From the NCBI GenBank assembly GCA_964350265.1, contig CAYGJZ010000007.1, positions 21,994 to 85,993 of the forward strand: a stretch of 64,000 bases of DNA, given 5' to 3'. Under the pieces are notes generated by a model. It searched no databases. It was not told the DNA's origin and saw only the letters and a program-made list of their open reading frames with translations. Numbering within the stretch: position 1 is the stretch's first letter; each line of letters begins with the position of its first letter. Below are positions 8,856-16,756 of this stretch, one piece after another. The DNA comes from BQJD01 sp964350265 (GTDB lineage Bacteria; Pseudomonadota; Gammaproteobacteria; Arenicellales; CAJQKF01). The position numbers and the translations under genes are program-made.

Positions 8856-9581
8856 TCAGAGCCTGAACTGGTGGCCGAGGTAGGTGGAGCGCACCTCGGG
8901 ATGGTTGAGCACCTCGTCCGGGGAGCCGGCGGCCAGCACCTTGCCCTCGGCGAGAATGTAGGCGCGGTCGCAGATGCCCAGCGTTTCGCGCACGTTGTGG
9001 TCGGTGATCAACACCCCGATGCCCTTGTCGCGAAGGAAGGAGATGACCTTCTGGATGTCGCCCACCGAGATCGGGTCGATGCCGGCAAACGGTTCGTCGA
9101 GGAGGATGAACGAAGGTGTCAGCGACAGCGCCCGGGCAATCTCCACCCGTCGTCGTTCGCCGCCGGACAGGCTGATGCCCAGCGCCTTGCGCTTGTGCAC
9201 CAGGCCGAATTCCTCGAGCAGGGCCTTGACCCGCTGGGCCCGCGCCGAGGGGCTCAGGTTGGGCAGTGCCTCGAGGACCGCCATGATGTTGTCTTCCACG
9301 CTCAGCTTGCGGAACACCGACGGCTCCTGCGGCAGGTAGCCCAGGCCGAGCCGCGCCCGGCGGTGCATGGGCAGGTCGCTGATGTCGCGCTGGTCGAGGA
9401 TGATCTGGCCACGGTCGCGGCGAACCAGGCCGCAGATCATGTAGAAGCAGGTGGTCTTTCCGGCGCCGTTGGGGCCGAGCAGGCCGACCACCTCGCCGTT
9501 GCGCACCGCGACGTTGACGTTCTTGACCACGTTGAATCCGCGGTAGGACTTGCTGAGGTCTCGGGTAACGAGGGTGGCCAC
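8856..9581 (-). CDS. lptB: LPS export ABC transporter ATP-binding protein LptB
   Basis: Cytoplasmic ATPase of the LptB2FGC complex that extracts lipopolysaccharide from the inner membrane. 241 residues: Walker A GPNGAGKTT at 36-44, Q-loop YLPQEPSVF, signature LSGGERRRVEIARAL, Walker B FILLDEPFAGIDP. Length and the LptB-specific GLLGPNGAGKTTCFYMI context separate it from generic ABC ATPases. It lies between lptA and rpoN as in enterics. lptF and lptG are not in the window. Confidence 0.95.
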   Translation of the reverse strand: MATLVTRDLSKSYRGFNVVKNVNVAVRNGEVVGLLGPNGAGKTTCFYMICGLVRRDRGQIILDQRDISDLPMHRRARLGLGYLPQEPSVFRKLSVEDNIMAVLEALPNLSPSARAQRVKALLEEFGLVHKRKALGISLSGGERRRVEIARALSLTPSFILLDEPFAGIDPISVGDIQKVISFLRDKGIGVLITDHNVRETLGICDRAYILAEGKVLAAGSPDEVLNHPEVRSTYLGHQFRL

Positions 9582-9649
9582 GGGAAATACTCTACGGTTG
9601 ACGTCGGCAGGGCAGTGTCGTGGAGGAAGGCGCCGGGCGCCGTGCCCGG

Positions 9650-10333
9650 CTACTCGGCAGCCTTGGGCTTGAGGACGATGCGCGGTCGCCGGCCATCGCC
9701 GTCGACGCTGGTGCCGGACGCCTGTGCGCTGTCCGCCTGCCCCTGGTCGCCGTCCGCGGACGGCTGCTCGCCGCTGCCTGCCTGCGCGCTTTCGGCCGCG
9801 CTCGGATTGTCGCCGGCGGTAGGCTCGGGCGGCGGCGCGGCCCCGGCCTCGCCCTCGGCGCCCTTGGTGGTGCGGGTGTTGCCGCCGGTACCGCTGCGTA
9901 CCTGCATCTTGTCGGTGGCCATGTTGTAGACGATGGTGCGGCCGGCCACCGAATCGCTCCCCTGGGTGAGCACCGCGTTGCGGGTCAGGGTGACGATGTT
10001 CTGGACTTCGTCGAGATGGATGAACAGCGCCTCGCCGACCACGTCCACGTCCTTGCCGTCCGGGCGCTGGCGGAACACCGCCGGTTCGCCCACCGCGACG
10101 GCGCTTTGCAGCTTGTCGTCGGCAAAGCGTACCTCGAGCTTGTCGGCATCGAGCTTCAGCGTGCCCTGGCGCAACTTGACGTTGCCGTAGTAGACCCGCA
10201 GGCCGGCGGCGAAATCGATGTCCACGCCGTCGGCGTCGATGATGGCCGGCTGGTCGCGGTCGGACTTCAACGCATGGGCCGGCGCGACGGCGAACGTCGA
10301 CAGGACCACGAGCAGCGGGAGAAGCGGTTTCAT
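9650..10333 (-). CDS. lptA: Lipopolysaccharide transport periplasmic protein LptA
   Basis: Periplasmic bridge protein that carries LPS from LptC to LptD. From the ATG at 10333 it has a clean signal peptide (hydrophobic LLPLLVVLSTFAV, cleavage after AHA near residue 21) and an OstA-like beta-jellyroll (DADGVDIDFAAGLRVYYGNV ... LTRNAVLTQGSDSVAGRTI). The 227-residue length exceeds E. coli LptA because of a C-terminal Gly/Ala/Asp-rich disordered tail from about residue 150. The upstream in-frame extension gives no signal peptide and is rejected. Confidence 0.9.
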   Translation of the reverse strand: MKPLLPLLVVLSTFAVAPAHALKSDRDQPAIIDADGVDIDFAAGLRVYYGNVKLRQGTLKLDADKLEVRFADDKLQSAVAVGEPAVFRQRPDGKDVDVVGEALFIHLDEVQNIVTLTRNAVLTQGSDSVAGRTIVYNMATDKMQVRSGTGGNTRTTKGAEGEAGAAPPPEPTAGDNPSAAESAQAGSGEQPSADGDQGQADSAQASGTSVDGDGRRPRIVLKPKAAE

Positions 10334-10384
10334 GATTCGGGATTCTAGCAGAAGATCGCGGCCTGCCAATGCCTGGCCACGGCC

Positions 10385-10831
10385 CTATTCGCCGGGCTTT
10401 TTCTTCAGCTTGATGCGCATGCGCGAGGTGGTGGTGACATTGCCCGGCTTGTTGTCGGAGCGGCTCTCGATGACCTTCACCGTGCCGCGCAGCAGTACCT
10501 CGGTGCCATCGGCGGAGATCAGGCCGGTATCTGCGTAGACATGGCGTGGTCCGGCCTCGTCGGTGTACTGGATGATGTGGGGCTGCTCGATCAGCGAGGT
10601 GTCGTCGATCGGGTAGTGCGCCAGCCGCACCGCCTCCATCACGTACTGCCGCCCCTGGCTGTCGAGGCCGGTGGCGATGAAGTTCTCGATATAGTAATCC
10701 GGGTCCTGCTCGCGCTGGGCCTCGCTGCGTGGCGCTACCTCGGGCACGTCCTGGCGGCGCTCGAGCCAGGCGGTGAGCGCGGCGAAGGCGAGAAAAACCG
10801 CCAGCAGCAGTGACTTCTCCAGGATTCTCAC
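10385..10831 (-). CDS. lptC: LPS export system protein LptC
   Basis: Bitopic inner-membrane protein that receives LPS from LptB2FG. It is 148 residues, starting at a GTG that overlaps the kdsD stop (GTGA). One N-terminal membrane segment (SLLLAVFLAFAALTAWL) is followed by a periplasmic LptC fold with DYYIENFIATGLDSQGR. Short, and typical of the family. It is translationally coupled to kdsD, with no kdsC gene between them, unlike enterics. Confidence 0.88.
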   Translation of the reverse strand: MRILEKSLLLAVFLAFAALTAWLERRQDVPEVAPRSEAQREQDPDYYIENFIATGLDSQGRQYVMEAVRLAHYPIDDTSLIEQPHIIQYTDEAGPRHVYADTGLISADGTEVLLRGTVKVIESRSDNKPGNVTTTSRMRIKLKKKPGE

Positions 10832-11799
10832 AGCACCCCCGCGCGGATCAGGTCCAGCGTGTTGAGGGCGCCGACCACGCGCTGCTCGTCGTCCACGGCG
10901 AAGATGCCGTTGATGGAGTGGGTCTCCATCAGGTTGATCAGCTCGCTGGCGAGGGTGTCCGCGGTGGTGGTCTTCGGCGCGCGGGTCATGACCTCGGCGA
11001 TGCCGCCGCTGTAGACGTCGACACCGTGGCCGAGGGCGCGGCGCAGGTCGCCGTCGGTGAAGATGCCCACCAGGCGCCGCTTCGCGTCGACCACGCCGGT
11101 CATGCCCAGGCCCTTGCTGCTCATCTCCACCAGCGCGTCGCGCAGGCTGGCATCCTCGTCCACGGCAGGAATGCGCTCGCCGGTGTGCATGACGTCGCCG
11201 ACGTAGATCAGCAGGCGCCGACCGAGGGTGCCGCCCGGGTGCGAGCGGGCGAAGTCGTTCCTGGTGAAGCCACGTGCCTTCAGCGTGGCCACCACCAGCG
11301 CGTCGCCCATGGCCAGGGTGGTGGTGGTGCTGGCGGTGGGGGCGAGGTTGTAGGGGCAGGCCTCGGCCTCGACACTGACGTCCAGGCAGATGTCGGCAAA
11401 GCCGGACAGGGTCGAGTCCATGCGGCCGGTCATCACCACCAGTTGCACGCCCATGCGCTTGACGATGGGCACGATGGTGAGAATTTCCGGGGTCTCGCCG
11501 GAGTTGGAGATGGCGATGACCACGTCGTTCGGCGTGATCATGCCCAGGTCGCCGTGGCTGGCTTCGCCGGGGTGAACGAAGAATGCCGGGGTGCCGGTGC
11601 TGGCCAGGCTGGCGGCGATCTTGCCGCCGATGTGGCCGGACTTGCCCATGCCCACCACCACCACCCGTCCCTGGCAGGCGAGCAGCGCCTGGCAGGCCGC
11701 CTCGAAGGCCGGGCCGATGCGCCCGGACAGCGCGGCAATGGACTTCGCCTCCAGTGCGAGCACGTGGCGGGCGGAGAGGACGAAGTCGGAGTCGGGCAT
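10828..11799 (-). CDS. kdsD: Arabinose-5-phosphate isomerase (KdsD/GutQ family)
   Basis: Makes D-arabinose 5-phosphate from ribulose 5-phosphate for Kdo synthesis. 323 residues from the ATG at 11799: an SIS sugar-isomerase domain (VVVGMGKSGHIGGKIAASLA; PGEASHGDLGMI; ISNSGETPEIL) followed by two CBS domains from about residue 205. An alternative start at 11844 would add 15 residues but has worse spacing. First gene of the lpt-rpoN-pts run; a candidate promoter lies just upstream. Confidence 0.92.
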   Translation of the reverse strand: MPDSDFVLSARHVLALEAKSIAALSGRIGPAFEAACQALLACQGRVVVVGMGKSGHIGGKIAASLASTGTPAFFVHPGEASHGDLGMITPNDVVIAISNSGETPEILTIVPIVKRMGVQLVVMTGRMDSTLSGFADICLDVSVEAEACPYNLAPTASTTTTLAMGDALVVATLKARGFTRNDFARSHPGGTLGRRLLIYVGDVMHTGERIPAVDEDASLRDALVEMSSKGLGMTGVVDAKRRLVGIFTDGDLRRALGHGVDVYSGGIAEVMTRAPKTTTADTLASELINLMETHSINGIFAVDDEQRVVGALNTLDLIRAGVL

Positions 11800-11862
11800 A
11801 TCGCTTCGGGCGCGGCAGTGGGCGAGGGAGCCTGTTGCGGCCATCCCTTCAACGGGCGGGGC

Positions 11863-11892
11863 AGTATAGCAAACGAAGGTTTTTTTTAATAA
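11863..11892 (-). promoter_or_regulatory. Candidate promoter for kdsD-lptCAB-rpoN run
   Basis: On the minus strand a TATACT -10 hexamer (11863-11868) is preceded by an A/T-rich stretch with only a weak -35 match (TTATTA, 11887-11892, 18-bp spacer). The predicted start falls about 55 nt before the kdsD ATG. The AT-rich run stands out in GC-rich surroundings. The match is partial, so this remains a candidate. Confidence 0.4.
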
Positions 11893-11923
11893 AGTGCGCC
11901 GCTTTGCCAAGCCGGGGAGGACG

Positions 11924-12598
11924 ATGGCCACGGTGGACTGGAGGCACGTCGACACGGTGCTGCTGGACATGGACGGCACCTTGCTCGACCTGCGGTTCGA
12001 CAACGAATTCTGGCTGGAACGGGTGCCTGCCGCCTATGCCGCCCGCCACCGGCTGGCGCCGGAGGCGGCCCGCGAGCGACTGTTCGCCCACATGCAGTCC
12101 ATTCGCGGCACCCTGAACTGGTACTGCGTGGACTACTGGAGCGAAGCCCTTGGCCTGGACATCATCCGCATGACCCGCGAGGCGTCTGCGGGCATCTGCA
12201 TGCGCGAGGGCGCGGCGGAGTTCCTGGCCGCGGTGCGCGCCACCGGCCGCGCCCTCTACCTGCTGACCAATGCCCACCCGGCAACGCTGGCGATCAAGCT
12301 CGAGCAGGTGGACCTCGGCGATGTCTTCGATGCCCTGGTCAGTTCCCACCCCCTCGGCGCGCCGAAGGAGGAACAGGCCTTCTGGACCGGTTTCGTCGCC
12401 GCCCACCCGGTGAACCCGGCGCGCAGCCTGTTCATCGACGACAACGCGGTGGTGCTGGCGGCGGCGCAGGCGTTCGGCATCGGCCAGTTGCTGGCGGTGC
12501 GCCAGGGAGATTCCAGCCGCGCGGCGGTGGACACCGCCCCCTTCACCGGTCTCGACCGCTTCGGCGAGCTGCTGCCGGTTCCGCCGCGCCGGTCATGA
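11924..12598 (+). CDS. yrfG: HAD-family hydrolase, GMP/IMP nucleotidase (YrfG-like)
   Basis: 224-residue HAD phosphatase. Motif I LLDMDGTLLDL has nucleophile Asp15 and acid/base Asp17. Motif II is LLTNAHP, and motif III/IV lies in SLFIDDNAVVLAAA. The long sequence between motif I and II containing HMQSIRGTLNWYCVDYWS is characteristic of YrfG, which dephosphorylates GMP and IMP in E. coli. The start at 11924 is set by a GGGGAGG Shine-Dalgarno sequence; an in-frame ATG 30 bp upstream lacks one. Its stop overlaps the zapE start (ATGA). It lies where kdsC might be expected, but it is divergent and not KdsC-like. Confidence 0.82.
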   Translation: MATVDWRHVDTVLLDMDGTLLDLRFDNEFWLERVPAAYAARHRLAPEAARERLFAHMQSIRGTLNWYCVDYWSEALGLDIIRMTREASAGICMREGAAEFLAAVRATGRALYLLTNAHPATLAIKLEQVDLGDVFDALVSSHPLGAPKEEQAFWTGFVAAHPVNPARSLFIDDNAVVLAAAQAFGIGQLLAVRQGDSSRAAVDTAPFTGLDRFGELLPVPPRRS

Positions 12599-13698
12599 GC
12601 GATCCCGCCGACCTGCGCCAGGCCTACCAGGCCGAGCTCGCCCGTCTCGGCTACCAGGCCGACGAGGCCCAGCGCCAGTGCATCGAGGAACTGGAGCGGC
12701 TGCGCCGTGCGCTGGCCGCGCGCCGTGCGCGGTCCGGCCCCTGGCAGCGCCTCGGGCGCTGGTTCGGGCGTCGGCCGGAGCCGGTACGCGGGCTCTACCT
12801 GTGGGGTGGCGTCGGTCGCGGCAAGACCTTCCTGATGGACCTGTTCTACCGTTCGGTGGCCGGGGAAGGTGCCGAACGCGTGCACTTCCACCGCTTCATG
12901 CTCTCCATCCATCGCCAGCTCGCCGCGCGCAAGCATGTCAGCGATCCCCTGGCCGAGGTGGCCGGCGACATCGGCCGCCGGCTGAAGGTGCTGTGCTTCG
13001 ACGAGCTGTTCGTGGCCGACATCACCGATGCCATGGTGCTGGCGCGGCTGTTCCACATTCTCGTCGACCACGGCGTGACGCTGGTGTTCACCTCCAACAC
13101 CGAGCCGCGCAACCTGTATCGCGACGGCCTGCAGCGCGAGCGGTTCCTGCCGGCCATCGCGTTGATCGAGGCCAACTGCCAGGTGATCAACATGGACGCC
13201 GGCACCGACTACCGGCTGCGCACGCTGGCCTCGTCGCAGACCTACCGCGTGCCCCACGATGCCGCCGCCGACGAGGCGCTGGCGGCGGTTTTTCACCGCG
13301 TCGCCGGCGACGAGCCGGTGGACGATGCACCGCTGGACGTGCTCGGTCGCTCGATCCCGGTGCGGCTGGCCGCCGAGGGCGTGTGCTGGTTCGACTTCGC
13401 CGACCTGTGCGAGGGGCCACGCTCGAAGGCGGACTACACCGAGCTGTCGCGCTTCTACCACACCGTGCTGATCTCGGACATCCCGCTGCTCGGTATCGAC
13501 GGCGACGACGCGGCGCGGCGCTTCGTCGAGCTGGTGGACGAGCTGTACGATCGCCGGGTGAACGTGCTGGTGTCCGCGGCGGCGCCGGCCGAGTCCCTCT
13601 ACCGGGGCCGCCGCATGGCGCATGCCTTCCAGCGCACCGTCAGCCGCCTGCGCGAGTTCGCCAGTCCCGACTACCTGGCCGCCGAGCACCGACCCTAG
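12595..13698 (+). CDS. zapE: Cell division protein ZapE (AFG1-like ATPase)
   Basis: 367-residue AFG1 family P-loop ATPase. Walker A GGVGRGKT is at 71-78, Walker B CFDELFVADI near residue 140, and FTSNTEPRNLY is the sensor-like segment. In E. coli ZapE associates with the Z ring under stress and low oxygen. The ATG overlaps the yrfG stop, so the two are coupled. The final TAG shares a CTAG tetranucleotide with the convergent priA stop, so no transcript-separating space exists between them. Confidence 0.9.
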   Translation: MSDPADLRQAYQAELARLGYQADEAQRQCIEELERLRRALAARRARSGPWQRLGRWFGRRPEPVRGLYLWGGVGRGKTFLMDLFYRSVAGEGAERVHFHRFMLSIHRQLAARKHVSDPLAEVAGDIGRRLKVLCFDELFVADITDAMVLARLFHILVDHGVTLVFTSNTEPRNLYRDGLQRERFLPAIALIEANCQVINMDAGTDYRLRTLASSQTYRVPHDAAADEALAAVFHRVAGDEPVDDAPLDVLGRSIPVRLAAEGVCWFDFADLCEGPRSKADYTELSRFYHTVLISDIPLLGIDGDDAARRFVELVDELYDRRVNVLVSAAAPAESLYRGRRMAHAFQRTVSRLREFASPDYLAAEHRP

Positions 13699-15884
13699 TA
13701 CAGGTCCACCGGGTCCACGTCCAGGGACCAGCGTACCCGCCGGGCCTGCCGGCTGCTGCCGAGGGGCTCGGCCAGCGCCGCCAGCAGACGGCGCAGTGGT
13801 GGTCGTGCGCGGGCCTGGATCATGAGCTGGGCGCGGAAGCGCCCGGCCCGGCGCTCCATCGGCGCCGGCACCGGGTCCATCACCTCGACCCCGTCCGGCA
13901 GGCCGATATCCAGGGCCAGCTGCCGGGCCGCGGTGAGAAAGGACAGCGCGGCCTGTTCCAGCGCCGATTCCGCCCGCAGCAGCGCCAGGTGGCCGAACGG
14001 CGGCATGCCCAGGGTACGACGCACGGCCAGTTCCGCTTCCGCGAACAGGGCATAGTCCTGGCGCTGCACGGCGGTCATGCAGGGATGGTCGCCGAAGCGG
14101 GTCTGCACCAGCACCTGGCCGGGCCGCGCCCCGCGCCCGGCCCGGCCGGCGACCTGGGTCACGGTCTGGAACAGGCGTTCCGGGGCGCGGAAGTCCACGC
14201 TGTACATGCCCTGGTCGGCATTCAGCACGCCGACCAGCGTGATCCCCGGAAAGTCGTGTCCCTTGGACAGCAGCTGCGTGCCGACCAGGATATCCACCTC
14301 GCCACGGCCCACCCGGGCCAGCTGCTCGGCCAGCGCACCACCGGGGGTGGTGTCGCGGTCGATGCGCGCCACCCGGGCGGTGGGAAAGCGTTCGGCCAGC
14401 GCCTGCTCCACCCGCTGGGTGCCGACCCCGGCAAGGTACAGCTCGTCGTGGCCGCAGGCCGGGCAATGCGCCACCGCGGGTCGGGTGTGCCCGCAGTGGT
14501 GGCAGCGCAGGCGTGCCTCGCGACGGTGCAGGGTGAGAAAGGCATCGCAGCGCTCGCAGCGTGCCTGCCACTGGCAGGCGGTGCACATCATCACCGGGGA
14601 ATAGCCGCGCCGGTTGATGAAGACCAGCGACTGCTCGCCGCGCTCGATGCGCTCGGCAATGGCGCGCAGCAGCGGCGCGGTGAGCCCGTCCACGGCGGCG
14701 AAGCGGTCCATGTCCACCAGCGACACCGACGGCATGCGCGCGCCGCCGGCGCGCTCGGGCAGCTGCAGCAGGGTGTAGCGGCCGCTGCGGCAGTTGTGCC
14801 AGCTTTCCAGCGACGGCGTGGCCGAGCCCAGCACCACCGGCAGCCCGCTGACCGAGGCGCGCTTGATGGCCACGTCGCGGGCATGGTAGCGAAAGCCGTC
14901 CTGCTGCTTGAACGAGGTGTCGTGTTCCTCGTCGATGATGACCAGGCCCAGGTGGGGCATCGGGCAGAACACCGCCGAGCGGGTGCCGAGCACCACCTTG
15001 GCCTCGCCGCCGGCGGCACGCAGCCAGGCCCGCTGCCGCTCGCCCTCGGCCAGCGCCGAGTGCAGCACCGCCACCGGCTGTCCCAGTCGCTCGCGGAATC
15101 GCCCCACCAGTTGCGGCGTCAGGGCGATCTCCGGCACCAGCACCAGCACCCCCCGGCCGCGGGCGATGGTTCGCCTGGCCAGTTGCAGGTAGACCTCGGT
15201 CTTGCCGCTGCCGGTCACGCCCTTGAGCAGAAAGCAGCCGAACTCGCCGGCGGCGGCGTCGATCCGTTCCACCGCCTCGGCCTGCATCGGGTTCAGGGCC
15301 GGGCCGGCCACCGGCGCTGGCGGGGCATCGCCGGCCACCGGCTCCAGCACGCCGCGCTCGAGCAGACGGCGGACGGCGTCGCCACAGTCACCGATCCGTT
15401 CGCGCAGTGCCGCCAGCGGCGCGGTGCCGCCGTCGGCCAGCGCCTCCACCACCTGGCGCTGGCGATGGGCGCGGCCGGGGATCGCCGCCAGGGCGTCTTC
15501 CGCGGCGCCGGCCAGGCGGTAGGCAGGCACGGCCTTCGGCGCGGCCAGGCGGCGACGGTGGCGGACCGGCAGCGCCGCCTCCAGCACTTCCCCGGGCGGG
15601 TGGCGGTAGTAGTCCGCGGCCCAGCTCAGCAGGGAAAACAGTTCGTCGTCGAACAGCGGCTCCTCGTCGATGACCTCGATCACCGTCTTCAGCGTGCCGG
15701 CGGGTGCCGGCCGGCCGCTTCGCGGCACCACGAAGCCGATGCGCCGGCCCTGGCGCAGGGGCACCAGCACGCGCGCCCCCACGGAAACCCGCCAGCCGGC
15801 GGGCAGGCGGTAGTCATAGGGCTGGTGGATCGGCGCCGCGATGGCCACCGAGACCACCTCGGCCCCGGTCGGTGGAGCGTTCAC
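13695..15884 (-). CDS. priA: Primosomal protein N', replication restart helicase PriA
   Basis: 3'-to-5' superfamily 2 helicase that reloads the replisome at stalled forks. From the GTG at 15884 it is 729 residues, close to E. coli PriA. The N-terminal 3'-DNA-binding domain starts VVSVAIAAPIHQPYDY. The helicase core has Walker A GVTGSGKTEVYLQ and DEEH box IIDEEHDTSFKQQ. Eight zinc-binding cysteines sit in the CTACQWQARCERCDAF and CHHCGHTRPAVAHCPACG segments. The upstream extension to a TTG at 15965 is unlikely. Confidence 0.95.
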   Translation of the reverse strand: MNAPPTGAEVVSVAIAAPIHQPYDYRLPAGWRVSVGARVLVPLRQGRRIGFVVPRSGRPAPAGTLKTVIEVIDEEPLFDDELFSLLSWAADYYRHPPGEVLEAALPVRHRRRLAAPKAVPAYRLAGAAEDALAAIPGRAHRQRQVVEALADGGTAPLAALRERIGDCGDAVRRLLERGVLEPVAGDAPPAPVAGPALNPMQAEAVERIDAAAGEFGCFLLKGVTGSGKTEVYLQLARRTIARGRGVLVLVPEIALTPQLVGRFRERLGQPVAVLHSALAEGERQRAWLRAAGGEAKVVLGTRSAVFCPMPHLGLVIIDEEHDTSFKQQDGFRYHARDVAIKRASVSGLPVVLGSATPSLESWHNCRSGRYTLLQLPERAGGARMPSVSLVDMDRFAAVDGLTAPLLRAIAERIERGEQSLVFINRRGYSPVMMCTACQWQARCERCDAFLTLHRREARLRCHHCGHTRPAVAHCPACGHDELYLAGVGTQRVEQALAERFPTARVARIDRDTTPGGALAEQLARVGRGEVDILVGTQLLSKGHDFPGITLVGVLNADQGMYSVDFRAPERLFQTVTQVAGRAGRGARPGQVLVQTRFGDHPCMTAVQRQDYALFAEAELAVRRTLGMPPFGHLALLRAESALEQAALSFLTAARQLALDIGLPDGVEVMDPVPAPMERRAGRFRAQLMIQARARPPLRRLLAALAEPLGSSRQARRVRWSLDVDPVDLY

Positions 15885-15950
15885 GGCAACGTCGGGCTGT
15901 GGCGAAGGGCGGCGTAGTGTAGCAGGGTGGGAAGTCGTCGACGGGACCGG

Positions 15951-15997
15951 CAAAGTTACGCACAAGGCCTGTGGATAACCATGTGTACAAAGTTACG
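15951..15997. repeat. Direct repeat CAAAGTTACG flanking a DnaA-box match
   Basis: The decamer CAAAGTTACG occurs at 15951-15960 and 15988-15997 (start-to-start 37 bp). Between the copies lies a consensus DnaA box. The plus-strand string TTACGCACA (15956-15964), overlapping the first copy, is one mismatch from another box. The arrangement resembles a small iteron-like module; function is inferred only from pattern. Confidence 0.45.
15970..15978 (-). promoter_or_regulatory. DnaA-box consensus match (TTATCCACA)
   Basis: Reads TTATCCACA on the minus strand, an exact match to the classical high-affinity R-type DnaA box. It lies upstream of priA on the coding strand of that gene. Binding is not demonstrated; a single 9-mer can occur by chance, but a second match lies 190 bp away. 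Confidence 0.5.
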
Positions 15998-16159
15998 GCG
16001 AGCAATGAATTTACAGGTCGGGAAGGGTCCCGGCCGAAATTGCCTAATTTTTAATCAAAAGCGCTTCGATTTTTAAAATCAATAGCTTACATGAGATTTC
16101 GCAACGTCTTGCGGAAACATGAACGGGAAATTACGGAAACCCGCGATCCGCGCCGTCAC

Positions 16160-16168
16160 TGTGCATAA
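16160..16168 (-). promoter_or_regulatory. DnaA-box consensus match (TTATGCACA)
   Basis: Reads TTATGCACA on the minus strand, matching the relaxed consensus TTATNCACA exactly and in the same orientation as the box at 15970. It sits on the dgkA side of the A/T-rich stretch. Functional status unknown. Confidence 0.4.
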
Positions 16169-16396
16169 ACCGCGCCGCTGCACCCGTTCCGGGCGAGTCG
16201 TGGCACATCGCTTTCGTGAAGCTTTTGTTTCAACCAGTTACCGGGAACTCCTTGGCGCAGACCGAGGTGCACCCCCGGTGGCCGGGCACGAGGGTTCCCG
16301 GTCACGCGACCGGCCTTGAAGGTCGGGTACACTCGCCGCTTCCGCCGGTCCCGTGCAGGACGCGGCCGGCCCATGAACCTTCCCGGAGAAGTGGAT

Positions 16397-16756
16397 GTGA
16401 ATGCGAAAGGCGCAACCGGCGCCCGGCGCCTGGTGCTGGCGGCGCGCAACTCGGTCAACGGCCTGCGCGGTGCGTGGCGCAGCGAGGAGGCGATCCGCCA
16501 GGAGATCGGCCTGCTGGTGCTGTCGGTGCCGGCCGCCTTCTGGCTGACGCCGGAACCGCTGGAACGGGTGGTGCTGGTGGCCAGCGTGGTGCTGGTGCTG
16601 CTGGTGGAACTGCTGAACACCGCGGTGGAATACACCGTCGACCGCATCGGCCTGGAGTTCCACGAGTTGTCCGGCCTGGCCAAGGACATCGGCTCGGCGG
16701 CGGTGCTGGTGTCGTTGTGCCTGGCCGCCTTCGTCTGGCTGGTGCTGCTGCTCTAG
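16397..16756 (+). CDS. dgkA: Diacylglycerol kinase (prokaryotic, membrane)
   Basis: Recycles diacylglycerol to phosphatidate in the inner membrane. 119 residues with three membrane helices and the family sequences AARNSVNGLRGAWRSEEAIRQE, LLNTAVEYTVDRIG and LAKDIGSAAVLVSL. The GTG at 16397 has GGAG nine bases upstream and gives E. coli-like length; an ATG at 16373 would add 8 residues but lacks a well-placed ribosome site. The stop shares CTAG with the convergent gene. Confidence 0.9.
   Translation: MNAKGATGARRLVLAARNSVNGLRGAWRSEEAIRQEIGLLVLSVPAAFWLTPEPLERVVLVASVVLVLLVELLNTAVEYTVDRIGLEFHELSGLAKDIGSAAVLVSLCLAAFVWLVLLL

Larger units (their letters stand above)
15885..16396. other. 512-bp gene-free interval between priA and dgkA
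   Basis: No convincing coding frame. The part 16040-16100 is markedly A/T-rich (runs such as CCTAATTTTTAATC and CGATTTTTAAAATC) within otherwise GC-rich DNA. It is flanked by two DnaA-box matches in the same orientation and the CAAAGTTACG direct repeat. The outer parts should hold the divergent priA and dgkA promoters; I found no strong -35/-10 pair. No dnaA, dnaN, rpmH or mnmG gene is near, so this is not a normal oriC neighbourhood. Confidence 0.5.

Noticed and set aside
11924..12598. KdsC assignment for the HAD protein beside kdsD
   Set aside because: Orientation is divergent, and the length and the insert after motif I fit YrfG rather than the short cap-less KdsC.
12678..15917. Very long open frame on the plus strand antisense to priA and across zapE
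   Set aside because: GC-rich codon bias keeps the antisense frame open; composition is Arg/Pro/Gly/His-rich with no family signature, while the opposite strand encodes clear PriA.
15885..16396. Chromosomal replication origin
   Set aside because: Only two exact DnaA boxes, no dnaA, dnaN, rpmH, mnmG or parAB nearby; kept only as an origin-like curiosity.
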